64,000 bases of DNA from the NCBI RefSeq assembly GCF_022627325.1, contig NZ_JAETZZ010000017.1, positions 54,298 to 118,297 on the forward strand, written 5' to 3'. Below the pieces are notes generated by a model, which was not told the DNA's origin, did no database searches, and saw nothing but the letters and a program-made list of their open reading frames with translations. Origin of the DNA: Pseudomonas putida. Its GTDB lineage: Bacteria > Pseudomonadota > Gammaproteobacteria > Pseudomonadales > Pseudomonadaceae. The position numbers and the translations under genes are program-made. Positions 7,682-16,808 of the stretch are shown here, piece by piece; the first letter of the stretch is position 1; each line of letters opens with the position of its first letter.

Positions 7682-9097
7682 TCATAGGCCTGCGTGGGCG
7701 GCGATGGCGGCGGCGATGGCCAGGGCCAGCTCTTCGGGTTTGCGCTTGATCGAGTAGTTGGTCAGTTCAGGGTGGCTTTCGACGAAGCTGGTGTTGAACT
7801 GGCCGCTACGGAATTCCGGATTGCGCAGGATTTCCTGGTAGTACGCGGCGGTGGTCTTCACCCCTTGCACGCGCATGTCGTCAAGGGCCCGCAGACCGCG
7901 ATCCATGGCTTCTTCCCAGGTCAACGCCCATACCACCAGTTTCAGGCACATGGAGTCATAGAACGGTGGGATGGTGTAACCGGTGTAGATCGCTGTATCG
8001 GTGCGCACACCCGGGCCGCCTGGGGCGTAGTAGCGGGTGATCTTGCCGAAGCTGGGCAGAAAATTGTTCTTCGGATCTTCAGCGTTGATGCGGAACTGCA
8101 ACGCGTAGCCGCGGTGCTGAATGTCTTCCTGCTTGACCGACAGCGGCAGGCCCGAGGCGATACGGATCTGCTCGCGAACCACATCGATACCGGTAATTTC
8201 TTCGGTAATGGTGTGCTCGACCTGCACGCGAGTGTTCATTTCCATGAAGTACACCTCGCCATCGGCGAGCAGGAACTCCACAGTACCGGCGTTCTCGTAG
8301 TTCACAGCCTTGGCTGCACGGACCGCCAGGTCACCGATGTAGGCACGCTGTTCGGGCGTGAGTTGAGGGCTTGGGGCAATTTCGATGAGCTTCTGGTTGC
8401 GGCGCTGGATCGAGCAATCACGCTCGAACAGGTGCACCACATTGCCGAAGCTGTCGCCCAGGATCTGCGCCTCGATGTGCTTGGGGTTGACGATGCACTT
8501 TTCCAGAAACACTTCCGCTGAACCAAAGGCCTTGGTAGCTTCGGAGATGACGCGTGGGAAGTTCTGCTCCAGCTCTTCACGGCTATTGCAACGGCGAATG
8601 CCCCGGCCGCCACCGCCGGAGGTGGCCTTGAGCATCACCGGGTAACCGATACGCTCGCCTTCGCTCAGCGCTTCGTGAATGTCGGCGACGTTGCCTTCGG
8701 TGCCTGGGGTCACGGGCACGCCGGCCTGAATCATGGTGCGGCGCGCTTCTGTCTTGTCGCCCATCCGGCGAATGACTTCAGCGGCAGGGCCGATGAACTT
8801 GATACCGCGCTCGGCGCAGATCTCTGCCAGCTCCGCGTTTTCCGACAGGAAACCGTAGCCCGGGTGCAGGGCATCACAGCCGGTTTCCACAGCGAGGTTC
8901 ACCAGCTTGCGCGGGTTCAGGTAGCCCGCCAGCGGCTCGGCACCAATGCTGTAGGCCTCGTCAGCGCGCTTGACGTGCAAAGCGTGACGGTCGGCGTCGG
9001 AATAGATCGCGACAGAGCGAATGCCCATCTCAGCGCAGGCACGCACGATGCGAACTGCGATTTCACCCCGGTTGGCGATCAGGATTTTTTTTATCAC
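7682..9097 (-). CDS. pycA: Pyruvate carboxylase subunit A (biotin carboxylase)
   Basis: A 471-aa AccC-like biotin carboxylase beginning MIKKILIANRGEIAVRIVRA. The ATP-grasp glycine-rich loop reads KATSGGGGRGIRR, and the catalytic region includes MEMNTRVQVEHTITE. Length matches stand-alone biotin carboxylases, with no carrier domain attached. It carboxylates the biotin on PycB using ATP and bicarbonate. It is transcribed leftward with pycB, 98 bp apart, and faces a LysR-type regulator gene that probably controls it. It could also be called accC-2, but the pairing with PycB argues for pyruvate carboxylase. Confidence 0.92.
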   Translation of the reverse strand: MIKKILIANRGEIAVRIVRACAEMGIRSVAIYSDADRHALHVKRADEAYSIGAEPLAGYLNPRKLVNLAVETGCDALHPGYGFLSENAELAEICAERGIKFIGPAAEVIRRMGDKTEARRTMIQAGVPVTPGTEGNVADIHEALSEGERIGYPVMLKATSGGGGRGIRRCNSREELEQNFPRVISEATKAFGSAEVFLEKCIVNPKHIEAQILGDSFGNVVHLFERDCSIQRRNQKLIEIAPSPQLTPEQRAYIGDLAVRAAKAVNYENAGTVEFLLADGEVYFMEMNTRVQVEHTITEEITGIDVVREQIRIASGLPLSVKQEDIQHRGYALQFRINAEDPKNNFLPSFGKITRYYAPGGPGVRTDTAIYTGYTIPPFYDSMCLKLVVWALTWEEAMDRGLRALDDMRVQGVKTTAAYYQEILRNPEFRSGQFNTSFVESHPELTNYSIKRKPEELALAIAAAIAAHAGL

Positions 9098-9204
9098 TGG
9101 AGTCTTCCCAAAGCCGTAGGAACAATCGAGCCGGTTCTACCGGTCGGCGCGTGACCAAGTGTCGTTGGCCAGTCGCATATTCACCCTAGCGCTGTAGGTC
9201 GATA

Positions 9205-9224
9205 AACAAAAATCAATATTTGTT
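9205..9224. promoter_or_regulatory. Candidate LysR-type operator in the pycA divergent region
   Basis: AACAAA and TTTGTT form an inverted repeat with an 8-bp spacer in the AT-rich 190-bp interval between pycA and the LysR gene. LysR proteins usually bind an AT-rich interrupted dyad containing T-N11-A at this place. The assignment rests only on symmetry and position. Confidence 0.35.
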
Positions 9225-9287
9225 AGGGGCTGTATTAGCAAAAGCTTATAGTTAGGTAACAAGGTTTTACCGGAGCCCATAATAAAA

Positions 9288-10250
9288 ATGCGTAAGTCCT
9301 TGATGCGTATGACATTGCGTCAGCTACAGGTCTTCAATGAGGTGTGCGATTTGCGCTCGTACAGCCGCGCCGCCGAAGAAATGGCGCTGACGCAACCCGC
9401 CGTTAGTCTGCAAATTCGTCAGCTGGAAGAGCTGGTGGGCCAGCCGCTTTTCGAATACGTCGGCAAGAAGCTTTACCTGACCGAAGCCGCCGAGGCGCTG
9501 CAGCGCGCCAGTCGGGATATTTTCGGGCGCCTGGAAAGCCTCGACATGCAGCTTTCGGACATGCAGGGCTCACTGCAAGGGCAACTGAAACTGGCGATCG
9601 AATCCAGCGCCAAATACTTCGTTCCTCACCTGTTCGCCGCCTTCAAGCAACGTCACCCTGAGGTCAACCTGACCCTTACCGTCGTCAACCGCGCCCAAGC
9701 GATCCGGCGCCTTTCCGATAACCGTGACGACCTGATCATCATGTCTATGGTGCCGCAGGACATGGGCCTGGAGTTTCTGCCGTTTCTCAACAACCCGATC
9801 ATCGCCGTGGCGCCGCCGGACCATGCGTTGTGCAAACTCGAGCACTTGCGCCTGCAGGACCTGGAGCCTCATACCCTGCTGGTCCGTGAACAGGGCTCAG
9901 GCACCCGCAAAGCCTGTGAAGAGTACTTCAAGGACAAGCGTGTGCACTTCACCCAGACGCTGGAGGTCGCCTCGGCCGATGCCCAGCGCGAATGCGTCAT
10001 CGCCGGCCTAGGCATTGCCTTGCTGACCCGCCATGCCGTGAACATGGAACTGGCCATGGGCGTGCTGAAAGAGTTGCCGGTGGAGGAACTGCCGCTGTAC
10101 CGCAGCTGGTGTGTGGTGCAGGCAAAGGCCAAGCGGCAGTCACCGGTAGCCTTGGCCTTTCTGGCATTCATCCGCAGCGAACGTGCGCTGATCAGCGCGC
10201 TTGTTGAACGCTTTTCGGGGAATTTGCCGCTGAAGTCTGCCACACCGTGA
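9288..10250 (+). CDS. LysR-family transcriptional regulator (probable regulator of pycA)
   Basis: A 320-aa LysR-type protein. Its N-terminal helix-turn-helix lies in LRQLQVFNEVCDLRSYSRAA and EMALTQPAVSLQIRQLEELV, followed by a periplasmic-binding-like effector domain (LQGQLKLAIESSAKYFVPHLF). The start may be ATG 9288 or the internal ATG 9303 (MRMTLRQLQ); a GGAG about 12 bases upstream favours 9288. It is divergent from pycA, which suggests control of pyruvate carboxylase. The last 59 bp overlap a small gene on the opposite strand. The effector is unknown; CbbR/CysB-like carbon or sulfur signals are possible. Confidence 0.92.
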   Translation: MRKSLMRMTLRQLQVFNEVCDLRSYSRAAEEMALTQPAVSLQIRQLEELVGQPLFEYVGKKLYLTEAAEALQRASRDIFGRLESLDMQLSDMQGSLQGQLKLAIESSAKYFVPHLFAAFKQRHPEVNLTLTVVNRAQAIRRLSDNRDDLIIMSMVPQDMGLEFLPFLNNPIIAVAPPDHALCKLEHLRLQDLEPHTLLVREQGSGTRKACEEYFKDKRVHFTQTLEVASADAQRECVIAGLGIALLTRHAVNMELAMGVLKELPVEELPLYRSWCVVQAKAKRQSPVALAFLAFIRSERALISALVERFSGNLPLKSATP

Positions 10251-10410
10251 GGGCCTGCAACTCCGGGTAATCCGCGAGGTCGCGCAGCAGTTGTCGTTGG
10301 TCGCAGTAGCTTTCGATCGCACGGCGGTACTCCATGCGGCGCTGATCTTTTTCCTGCTGTTTGCGAGCCTTGGCGCTAGGTAGGTAAGCGCCATCGAAAT
10401 CACGAGCCAT
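10192..10410 (-). CDS. Conserved small hypothetical protein (72 aa)
   Basis: Reads MARDFDGAYLPSAKARKQQE then a highly charged region (KDQRRMEYRRAIESYCDQRQ) predicted as helix, and a loose C-terminus. A strong GGGAGA lies six bases before ATG 10410, and the charged composition looks like real coding sequence. I know no function. It sits upstream of nothing on its strand except the end of the LysR gene, with which it overlaps tail to tail, and it is preceded by the RpiR gene on the same strand. It could be in that operon, with a 112-bp gap. No membrane segment or signal peptide is visible. Confidence 0.7.
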   Translation of the reverse strand: MARDFDGAYLPSAKARKQQEKDQRRMEYRRAIESYCDQRQLLRDLADYPELQALTVWQTSAANSPKSVQQAR

Positions 10411-10522
10411 GTCTGTCTCCCTGATCGAGTGCGGGGAGTTCAGACTCGCTTGAATGCTTTACCGTTCTGCTGAGGATTGGTGACAAATCGATGAAATTTG
10501 CAGCACCTTGCGCAAGGGTCGA

Positions 10523-11389
10523 TCAGTCATCCATCGCCTTGATCGACTTGGGTGACAAACGCAGGCTGCGCAAGCTGCGCTTCACACTCTTGAGGTGATT
10601 GACCAGGCTTGGCCCACGGGCCATGGCCACGCCCATGGCGAGCACATCGATCACTACCAGGTGGGCGATACGCGAGGTCAGCGGGGTGTAGATTTCCGTG
10701 TCTTCGTGCACATCGATCGCCAGGTTGACGGTCGAAAGCTCGGCCAGCGGGGTCTGGCTGGGGCACAGGGTGATCAGGTTGGCGCCGCTCTCACGCACGA
10801 GGTTGGCGGTGATCAAAAGGTCTTTGGAACGCCCGGACTGGGAAATGCACACCGCCACGTCACCCGGCTTGAGGGTCACCGCCGACATGGCCTGCATGTG
10901 CGGGTCGGAGTAGGCGGCGGCACTGAGCAACAGGCGGAAAAACTTGTGCTGCGCGTCGGCAGCAACCGCGCCGGATGCACCAAAACCATAGAACTCCACA
11001 CGTTGCGCCTGCGCCATGGCACTCACTGCCTGCTGCAACGCGTGCGGGTCGAGGTGCTCTCGCACTTCCATCAGGGTGTGCAAGGTCGTGTCGAAAATCT
11101 TCAGGCTGTAATCGGCAACCGAGTCGTCTTCATGGATGGCGAACTGCCCGAAGCTGGCGCCGGCAGCCAGGCTCTGCGCCAGCTTGAGCTTGAGGTCCTG
11201 AAAACCTGAACAGCCGATCGCCCGGCAGAACCGCACGATGGTCGGCTCGCTGATACCCACGCTGTGTGCAAGGTCCGCCATCGAACTGTGCATGACGGCG
11301 GCCGGGTCCAGCAGCACGTGGTCGGCCACTTTCAGTTCCGATTTGCGCAGCAGGTGGCGCGATTGGGCGATATGTTGCAACAGATTCAC
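10523..11389 (-). CDS. RpiR/HexR-family transcriptional regulator
   Basis: A 288-aa protein with an N-terminal RpiR helix-turn-helix (MADLAHSVGISEPTIVRFCR, about residues 38-57) and a SIS sugar-phosphate domain (EFYGFGASGAVAADAQHKFF, then VCISQSGRSKDLL). It closely resembles HexR, the repressor of central carbon genes that binds 2-keto-3-deoxy-6-phosphogluconate. It is divergent from zwf, with a HexR-type palindrome between the genes. In P. putida I recall a second HexR-like gene beside an additional zwf, distinct from the hexR-zwf-pgl-eda locus; absence of pgl and eda here fits that. So I give no symbol. Confidence 0.9.
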   Translation of the reverse strand: MNLLQHIAQSRHLLRKSELKVADHVLLDPAAVMHSSMADLAHSVGISEPTIVRFCRAIGCSGFQDLKLKLAQSLAAGASFGQFAIHEDDSVADYSLKIFDTTLHTLMEVREHLDPHALQQAVSAMAQAQRVEFYGFGASGAVAADAQHKFFRLLLSAAAYSDPHMQAMSAVTLKPGDVAVCISQSGRSKDLLITANLVRESGANLITLCPSQTPLAELSTVNLAIDVHEDTEIYTPLTSRIAHLVVIDVLAMGVAMARGPSLVNHLKSVKRSLRSLRLSPKSIKAMDD

Positions 11390-11433
11390 GGGCTGGACTC
11401 GGTTATGATCGGCTGGCCGGGATGTAGCTTTCT

Positions 11434-11448
11434 TGTAGTTATACTACA
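11434..11448. promoter_or_regulatory. HexR-type operator palindrome
   Basis: TGTAGTTATACTACA is a perfect 6+3+6 inverted repeat in the 103-bp interval between the RpiR gene and zwf. It agrees with the TGTARTTAWAYTACA-like HexR boxes known from gammaproteobacteria. It is well placed to let the regulator repress both itself and zwf. Confidence 0.75.
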
Positions 11449-11492
11449 TGGACGCCAACCCGCCCAGTTAAACGAACGTGGAGAGTGGTGGT

Positions 11493-12935
11493 TTGACTAT
11501 TCCTTGCGACATTCTGGTATTCGGTGGCACTGGCGATCTGGCCCTGCACAAACTGCTACCGGCGCTCTATCACCTGTATCGCGAGGCACGTCTGAACATT
11601 GCCGTGCGCATCATTGCCCTGGCCCGTCGCAACCTGTCGCGCAACGACTATTTGAAGCTCGCCGAACGCCATTGCCGGGCGCAGATCGCCCGGAGTGAGT
11701 TCGACGAAGAGGTGTGGCAACGCTTTTGCGCACGCCTTGACTACTTTCCCATGGACGCCGCGCAAAGCGCCGACTTCGGGCGCCTGGCGCGCTACCTCGG
11801 CGAGCCCGGCGGGCTGACCCGCATCTATTACCTGGCCACCGCGCCCAATCTGTTCGTGCCGATTGCCAACCACCTGCGGGTGGCGGGGCTGGCCGACCAC
11901 GAGGCACGCATCGTGCTGGAGAAGCCGATCGGCCATTCGCTTGAGTCAGCCACCGCCATCAACGAAGCGATCGGTGCGGTGTTCGAGGAATCGCAGGTGT
12001 TTCGCATCGATCACTACCTGGGCAAGGAGACCGTGCAGAACCTCATGGCCCTGCGGTTCGCCAACGCGTTGCTGGAGCCGGTATGGCGCAACGGTCAGGT
12101 CGATCATGTGCAGATCAGTGTGTGTGAAACCCTCGGTGTAGAAAACAGAGGCGGCTACTACGACCGGGCAGGTGCCACCCGCGACATGCTGCAGAACCAC
12201 CTGTTGCAGCTGCTGTGCCTGGTCGCCATGGAGCCGCCCGCGCAGTTCGAGGCCGAGGCGGTCCGCGACGAGAAGGTCAAGATTCTGCGCGCCCTCAAGC
12301 CGATCACCGGCCAGGACGTTCAGGACAAGACCGTGCGCGGTCAGTACGGTGCCGGGCACATCGGCGGCCAGGAGGTGCCCGCCTACTACTTCGAGAAGGA
12401 CGTGGACAATGACAGCGACACTGAAACATTCGTCGCCGTCCACGCCCACATCGACAATTGGCGCTGGGCTGGCGTGCCTTTCTATCTGCGCACCGGCAAA
12501 CGCATGGCACGGCGCTCGTCGCAGATCGTCATCCAGTTCAAGCCCGTGCCGCATGAGCTGTTCAGCGGTGGCCAGGTCAACCAGCTACTGATCCAGTTGC
12601 AGCCAGACGAGCGCATCAGCCTGCGCATGATGACCAAGAGCCCGGGCAAGGGCATGCGCCTGGAGCCGGTCGACCTCGACCTGAACCTGGCGCAGGTGTT
12701 CGGCCAGACCCGTCGCTGGGAGGCCTACGAGCGCTTGCTGCTGGATGTACTTGAGGGGGACTCTACCCTGTTCATGCGGCGCGACGAAGTTGAAGCGGCA
12801 TGGGCCTGGATAGACCCGATCATCCAGGGCTGGGAGGATCATTTTCAAGCACCCCGCCACTATGCCGCAGGTAGCACAGGCCCGGATCAAGCCAACAGCC
12901 TGCTGGCACACCAGGGCAGAACCTGGCACAGCTGA
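11493..12935 (+). CDS. zwf: Glucose-6-phosphate 1-dehydrogenase
   Basis: Starting at TTG 11493 (MTIPCDILVFGGTGDLALHK) the enzyme is 480 aa; a GTG at 11478 would add five residues. GGAG at 11480-11483 suits the TTG. The NAD(P)-binding GGTGDLA turn and the catalytic RIDHYLGKETVQN motif are intact, and length is normal. It oxidises glucose-6-phosphate to 6-phosphogluconolactone, feeding the Entner-Doudoroff and pentose phosphate routes and giving NADPH or NADH. It stands alone, without pgl or eda, and is likely one of several Zwf isozymes of P. putida (recalled as the third). It is probably controlled by the divergent RpiR protein. Confidence 0.93.
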   Translation: MTIPCDILVFGGTGDLALHKLLPALYHLYREARLNIAVRIIALARRNLSRNDYLKLAERHCRAQIARSEFDEEVWQRFCARLDYFPMDAAQSADFGRLARYLGEPGGLTRIYYLATAPNLFVPIANHLRVAGLADHEARIVLEKPIGHSLESATAINEAIGAVFEESQVFRIDHYLGKETVQNLMALRFANALLEPVWRNGQVDHVQISVCETLGVENRGGYYDRAGATRDMLQNHLLQLLCLVAMEPPAQFEAEAVRDEKVKILRALKPITGQDVQDKTVRGQYGAGHIGGQEVPAYYFEKDVDNDSDTETFVAVHAHIDNWRWAGVPFYLRTGKRMARRSSQIVIQFKPVPHELFSGGQVNQLLIQLQPDERISLRMMTKSPGKGMRLEPVDLDLNLAQVFGQTRRWEAYERLLLDVLEGDSTLFMRRDEVEAAWAWIDPIIQGWEDHFQAPRHYAAGSTGPDQANSLLAHQGRTWHS

Positions 12936-13076
12936 AGCCATTGCCGACTTCACCCAAGCATGAAGGTGGCGGCAAACGTTGGCACAGAAGAACGCCGTCC
13001 CCGTTCAAATGCTCCCTTGCAGTGGAGAAAGTTGCATTGCGCTATTGAGCGCAAACTCAACTGACAAGGATCCATC

Positions 13077-13394
13077 ATGAGCAAAATCGAAAACCTGCAA
13101 GCGTACAACATTGAAGCGCCAGGCCGCCCAGCCTGCTTTGAAGTTCGGGGAACGGTGACCGTTGGCCACCCGGGTATTGTGCCTGTGCTGATAGAACCCA
13201 GGGTACGTCACCGAGGTGGCTGGGAAGTGCTTGAGCTGCATCTGGTGGACAACGGGGAGATCAACCTGCAGGTCCTTACCCAGAAACCAGTATTTTACCG
13301 GCGCGAACGTGCGAGCTCGTGGACAAGGCTGGAAATCATCAAGGACGACGGTCCGCAAATGTTCGAGATCGGGCACCGTGTAGTCAACGACTGA
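13077..13394 (+). CDS. Hypothetical protein, 105 aa
   Basis: Begins MSKIENLQAYNIEAPGRPAC with AAGGA eight bases upstream. The body alternates hydrophobic and polar residues (TVTVGHPGIVPVLIEPRV, GGWEVLELHLVDNG), suggesting an all-beta cytoplasmic protein; there is no signal peptide or membrane segment. I do not recognise a family. It lies alone between zwf and uvrD with 141 bp before it and a terminator-like hairpin after it, so it is probably monocistronic. The overlapping antisense frame is not credible, which favours this strand. Confidence 0.65.
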   Translation: MSKIENLQAYNIEAPGRPACFEVRGTVTVGHPGIVPVLIEPRVRHRGGWEVLELHLVDNGEINLQVLTQKPVFYRRERASSWTRLEIIKDDGPQMFEIGHRVVND

Positions 13395-13403
13395 GCCTGA
13401 CAG

Positions 13404-13430
13404 TGCCAGACCGCTGCGAGCGGTTTGGCA
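13404..13430 (+). terminator. Terminator-like hairpin after the 105-aa gene
   Basis: TGCCAGACCGCT pairs with AGCGGTTTGGCA (one G-T wobble) around a GCG loop, ten bases after the stop. The tail TTGTGCTG is only weakly T-rich, so termination may be partial. Confidence 0.5.
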
Positions 13431-13529
13431 TTGTGCTGTAGCCAGAACCCGATGAGCGACAGCCCTCCAAGGTGAACATTTATACAGTAGGCGTTTGCCC
13501 CGTACCCGGCCTGCCCCTAGAATGGCCGG

Positions 13530-15719
13530 ATGCACACAGATGACCTCTCCCTCCTGCTGAACTCCCTCAACGATGCCCAACGCCAGGCCGTCGCGGCCTC
13601 GCTCGGGCGTCAGCTGGTGCTTGCTGGCGCCGGTTCCGGTAAAACCCGCGTGCTGGTGCATCGCATCGCCTGGCTGATCCAGGTCGAGCAGGCCTCACCG
13701 CACTCGATCCTGTCGGTGACCTTCACCAACAAGGCCGCCGCTGAAATGCGCCAGCGCATCGAGCAATTGCTGGGCATCAACCCGGCCGGCATGTGGGTGG
13801 GCACCTTCCACGGCCTGGCGCACCGCTTGTTGCGCGCCCATTGGCAGGAAGCGCGCCTGGTACAGAACTTCCAGATCCTCGACAGTGACGACCAGCAGCG
13901 CCTGGTCAAGCGGGTGATCCGCGAGCTGGGTCTGGACGAGCAGCGCTGGCCCGCGCGCCAGGCACAGTGGTTCATCAACGGGCAGAAGGACGAAGGCCTG
14001 CGGCCGCAGCATATCCAGGCCGGCGGCGATCTGTTCCTGGGGACCATGCGTAGCATCTATGAAGCCTACGAACAGGCCTGCGAACGCGCCGGGGTGATCG
14101 ACTTCTCCGAACTGCTGCTGCGTGCCCTGGACTTGTGGCGCGACCACCCGAGCCTGCTCGAACACTACCAGCGGCGCTTCCGCCACCTGCTGGTGGACGA
14201 GTTCCAGGACACCAACGCCGTGCAGTACGCCTGGCTACGACTGCTGGCTGGCAAGGACGGCGGCAGCTTGATGGCGGTGGGCGACGACGACCAGTCGATT
14301 TACGGCTGGCGCGGCGCCAAGATTGAAAACATCCATCAGTACACGGCTGACTTCCCTGACGCCGAGATGATCCGCCTGGAGCAGAACTACCGCTCCACAG
14401 GGGGCATTCTCAAAGCTGCCAACGCGCTGATCGCCAACAACAGCGGCCGCTTGGGCAAAGAGTTGTGGACCGACCTGGGCGAGGGAGAGCCTCTGACCCT
14501 CTATGCGGCTTACAACGAGCATGACGAAGCGCGCTACGTGGTCGAGACCATCGAGAGCCTGATCAAGCAAGGCCATTCGCGTAGCGAAATCGCCATCCTG
14601 TATCGCTCCAACGCCCAGTCGCGGGTGCTGGAAGAAGCCCTGTTGCGCGAGCGCATCCCCTACCGCATCTATGGTGGCCAGCGCTTCTTCGAGCGCGCCG
14701 AGATCAAGAACGCCATGGCCTACCTGCGCTTGATAGAAGGCCGTGGCAACGACGCCGCCCTCGAAAGGGTCATCAATGTGCCACCGCGTGGCATCGGCGA
14801 GAAAACTGTCGAGGCCATTCGTGAACAGGCTCGCCACAGTCAACTGTCGATGTGGGGAGCCATGTGCCAACTGCTCGCCGCCAAGGCCCTCAAAGGCCGG
14901 GCGGCCAGTGCGCTGGGCGCGTTCATCGAGCTGATTGAAAGCCTGGCTGGCAAAGTCGCGGACATGCCCCTGCATACCATGACGCAGACAGTCGTCGAGC
15001 AGTCCGGTCTGATCATCTATCACCAGGAAGAAAAGGGTGAAAAGGGCCAGGCACGGGTAGAAAACCTTGAGGAGCTGGTAAGCGCCGCTCGCAACTTCGA
15101 AGCCACTGACGATGACGCCGACCTTTCGCCTCTGTCGGCCTTCCTCGGTCATGCTTCGCTTGAAGCCGGCGAGGCCCAGGCTGACGAGCACGAAGACAGC
15201 ATTCAGCTGATGACATTGCACAGCGCCAAAGGCCTGGAGTTCCCCTACGTGTTCCTGGTGGGCATGGAAGAAGGCTTGTTCCCGCACAAGATGAGCCTGG
15301 AAGAGCCAGGCCGCCTGGAAGAGGAACGCCGCCTGGCGTACGTGGGCATTACCCGTGCCATGCGCCAGCTCTTCATGACCTATGCCGAAACGCGTCGGCT
15401 GTATGGCAGTGAGACCTACAACAAGGTGTCACGATTCGTCCGGGAGATTCCACCAGGCCTGGTTCAGGAAGTGCGTCTCTCGAACAGCGTCAGCCGCCCG
15501 TTCGGCGGCGCCAAGAGCACCAGCGCCAGCAGCATGTTCGCCAATGCCAACATTCCACAGACCGCTTTCAATCTAGGCCAGCGGGTACAGCATTCGGTCT
15601 TTGGTGAAGGCGTTATCCTCAACTTCGAGGGTTCCGGCGCCCAGGCCCGTGTGCAGGTGAACTTTGCCGAAGGCAGCAAGTGGCTGATGCTCGGCTATGC
15701 CAAGCTCGAAGCTATCTGA
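13530..15719 (+). CDS. uvrD: DNA helicase II, UvrD
   Basis: A 729-aa superfamily 1A helicase. Motif I is LAGAGSGKTRVLVHR (about residues 31-45), motif II LLVDEFQDTN, motif III DDDQSIYGWRGAKIEN, and the C-terminal motifs include LHSAKGLEFPYVFLVGMEEG and RRLAYVGITRA. The C-terminal tail has the FGEGVILNFEGSGAQARVQV Tudor-like segment that binds RNA polymerase in UvrD/PcrA. The enzyme unwinds DNA 3' to 5' in nucleotide-excision and mismatch repair. It is monocistronic here, ending 120 bp before the Tim44-like gene. Confidence 0.96.
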   Translation: MHTDDLSLLLNSLNDAQRQAVAASLGRQLVLAGAGSGKTRVLVHRIAWLIQVEQASPHSILSVTFTNKAAAEMRQRIEQLLGINPAGMWVGTFHGLAHRLLRAHWQEARLVQNFQILDSDDQQRLVKRVIRELGLDEQRWPARQAQWFINGQKDEGLRPQHIQAGGDLFLGTMRSIYEAYEQACERAGVIDFSELLLRALDLWRDHPSLLEHYQRRFRHLLVDEFQDTNAVQYAWLRLLAGKDGGSLMAVGDDDQSIYGWRGAKIENIHQYTADFPDAEMIRLEQNYRSTGGILKAANALIANNSGRLGKELWTDLGEGEPLTLYAAYNEHDEARYVVETIESLIKQGHSRSEIAILYRSNAQSRVLEEALLRERIPYRIYGGQRFFERAEIKNAMAYLRLIEGRGNDAALERVINVPPRGIGEKTVEAIREQARHSQLSMWGAMCQLLAAKALKGRAASALGAFIELIESLAGKVADMPLHTMTQTVVEQSGLIIYHQEEKGEKGQARVENLEELVSAARNFEATDDDADLSPLSAFLGHASLEAGEAQADEHEDSIQLMTLHSAKGLEFPYVFLVGMEEGLFPHKMSLEEPGRLEEERRLAYVGITRAMRQLFMTYAETRRLYGSETYNKVSRFVREIPPGLVQEVRLSNSVSRPFGGAKSTSASSMFANANIPQTAFNLGQRVQHSVFGEGVILNFEGSGAQARVQVNFAEGSKWLMLGYAKLEAI

Positions 15720-15839
15720 GGCCTTCAGGGCGCGCTGAACTATTTAGGCAAAAGCTGGAAACATTATGTCGCTGGTCATGTGCACAGGAACCTGTGCAAC
15801 ATGACGCGCGTGCAATCCACAACAGGGGAAATCCCATTT

Positions 15840-16694
15840 ATGCAACGTTTTCTTAGCATCGCACTGGCGCTTTGCGTCGGCCTGACGCTGAGCCTGGACG
15901 CCAACGCCAAGCGCTTCGGCGGCGGCAAGAGCTCGGGCTCCGCGCCAATCCACCAGACCCGCCAGGCTACGCCAACCACGCCTGCCGCCGCACCGACCGC
16001 TCCTGGCCGTGCCCCGGCCGCCGCCAGCGGTGCTTCGCGCTGGCTGGGCCCATTGGCCGGCCTCGCCGCCGGTGGCCTGCTGGCCTCCATGTTCATGGGT
16101 GACGGCTTCGAGGGCCTGCAGATCATGGACTTCCTGATCGTCGCCCTGATCGCGTTCCTGGTGTTCCGCTTCATCGCCGCACGGCGCCGCCAGCAGCAGC
16201 CGCAAATGGCCGCTCCGGGCCATGCGCCGTTCCAGCGTGAAGCCCATGGCCAGCCTGCCCAGCCGTCGATCTTCGGTGGCTCGGCTGCTCCTGCAGCGCC
16301 AGCCGCACCGGCCATCAATGCCCCGGCCTGGTTCAACGAGCAGAGCTTCCTGGCTGCAGCCCGTAGCCACTTCCAGGCGCTGCAGCAGCACTGGGATGCC
16401 AACGAGATGGACAAGATCGCCGAGTTCGTCACGCCGCAGATGCTGGAGTTCCTCAAGCGTGAGCGTGCTGACCTGGGTGATGGTTTCCAGGCGACCTACA
16501 TCGATAACCTCGATGTGCAACTGGACGGTGTCGACGATCGCGCCGACCGTACCGACGCCACCCTGACCTTCCGTGGCGTGTCGAAGACCTCGCGCTTCGA
16601 CCAGGGCGAACCGTTCAGCGAAAGCTGGCACATGGTTCGTGCCCAGGGCGAGAACCAGCCTTGGCTGGTCGCCGGTATCCGCCAAAACGGTTAA
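15840..16694 (+). CDS. Tim44-domain protein with signal peptide and membrane segment
   Basis: From ATG 15840 the protein is 284 aa. It has a signal peptide (MQRFLSIALALCVGLTLSLD, cut near DANA), then a GGGKSSGS and alanine/proline-rich stretch, hydrophobic segments around WLGPLAGLAAGGLLASMFMG and IMDFLIVALIAFLVFRFIAA, another Ala/Pro linker and a C-terminal Tim44-like fold (WFNEQSFLAAARSHFQALQQ to the end). An ATG 60 bp upstream would destroy the signal peptide, so it is rejected. The domain is shared with the mitochondrial import motor protein; in bacteria it is linked to membrane or lipid binding with unsettled function. A strong terminator follows. Confidence 0.88.
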   Translation: MQRFLSIALALCVGLTLSLDANAKRFGGGKSSGSAPIHQTRQATPTTPAAAPTAPGRAPAAASGASRWLGPLAGLAAGGLLASMFMGDGFEGLQIMDFLIVALIAFLVFRFIAARRRQQQPQMAAPGHAPFQREAHGQPAQPSIFGGSAAPAAPAAPAINAPAWFNEQSFLAAARSHFQALQQHWDANEMDKIAEFVTPQMLEFLKRERADLGDGFQATYIDNLDVQLDGVDDRADRTDATLTFRGVSKTSRFDQGEPFSESWHMVRAQGENQPWLVAGIRQNG

Positions 16695-16710
16695 CCGTCG
16701 CACGTTGCAC

Positions 16711-16740
16711 AAAAAACCCCGGGCTAGCCCCGGGGTTTTT
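16711..16740. terminator. Bidirectional rho-independent terminator
   Basis: AAAAACCCCGGG and CCCGGGGTTTTT form a perfect 12-bp stem around a 5-base loop, with A and T tracts on either side, 17 bp after the Tim44-like gene. Confidence 0.9.
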
Positions 16741-16808
16741 GCTTTTGCCAGACCGCCCTACTAGGGTATAACGCGCAGCGATGACATCAAGGTTGGAGGA
16801 AATGAACC

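Noticed and set aside
13005..13661. Minus-strand frame of 218 codons covering the 105-aa gene and the uvrD start
   Set aside because: Spans a terminator-like hairpin and the uvrD start region and lacks a ribosome site; the plus-strand gene is better supported.
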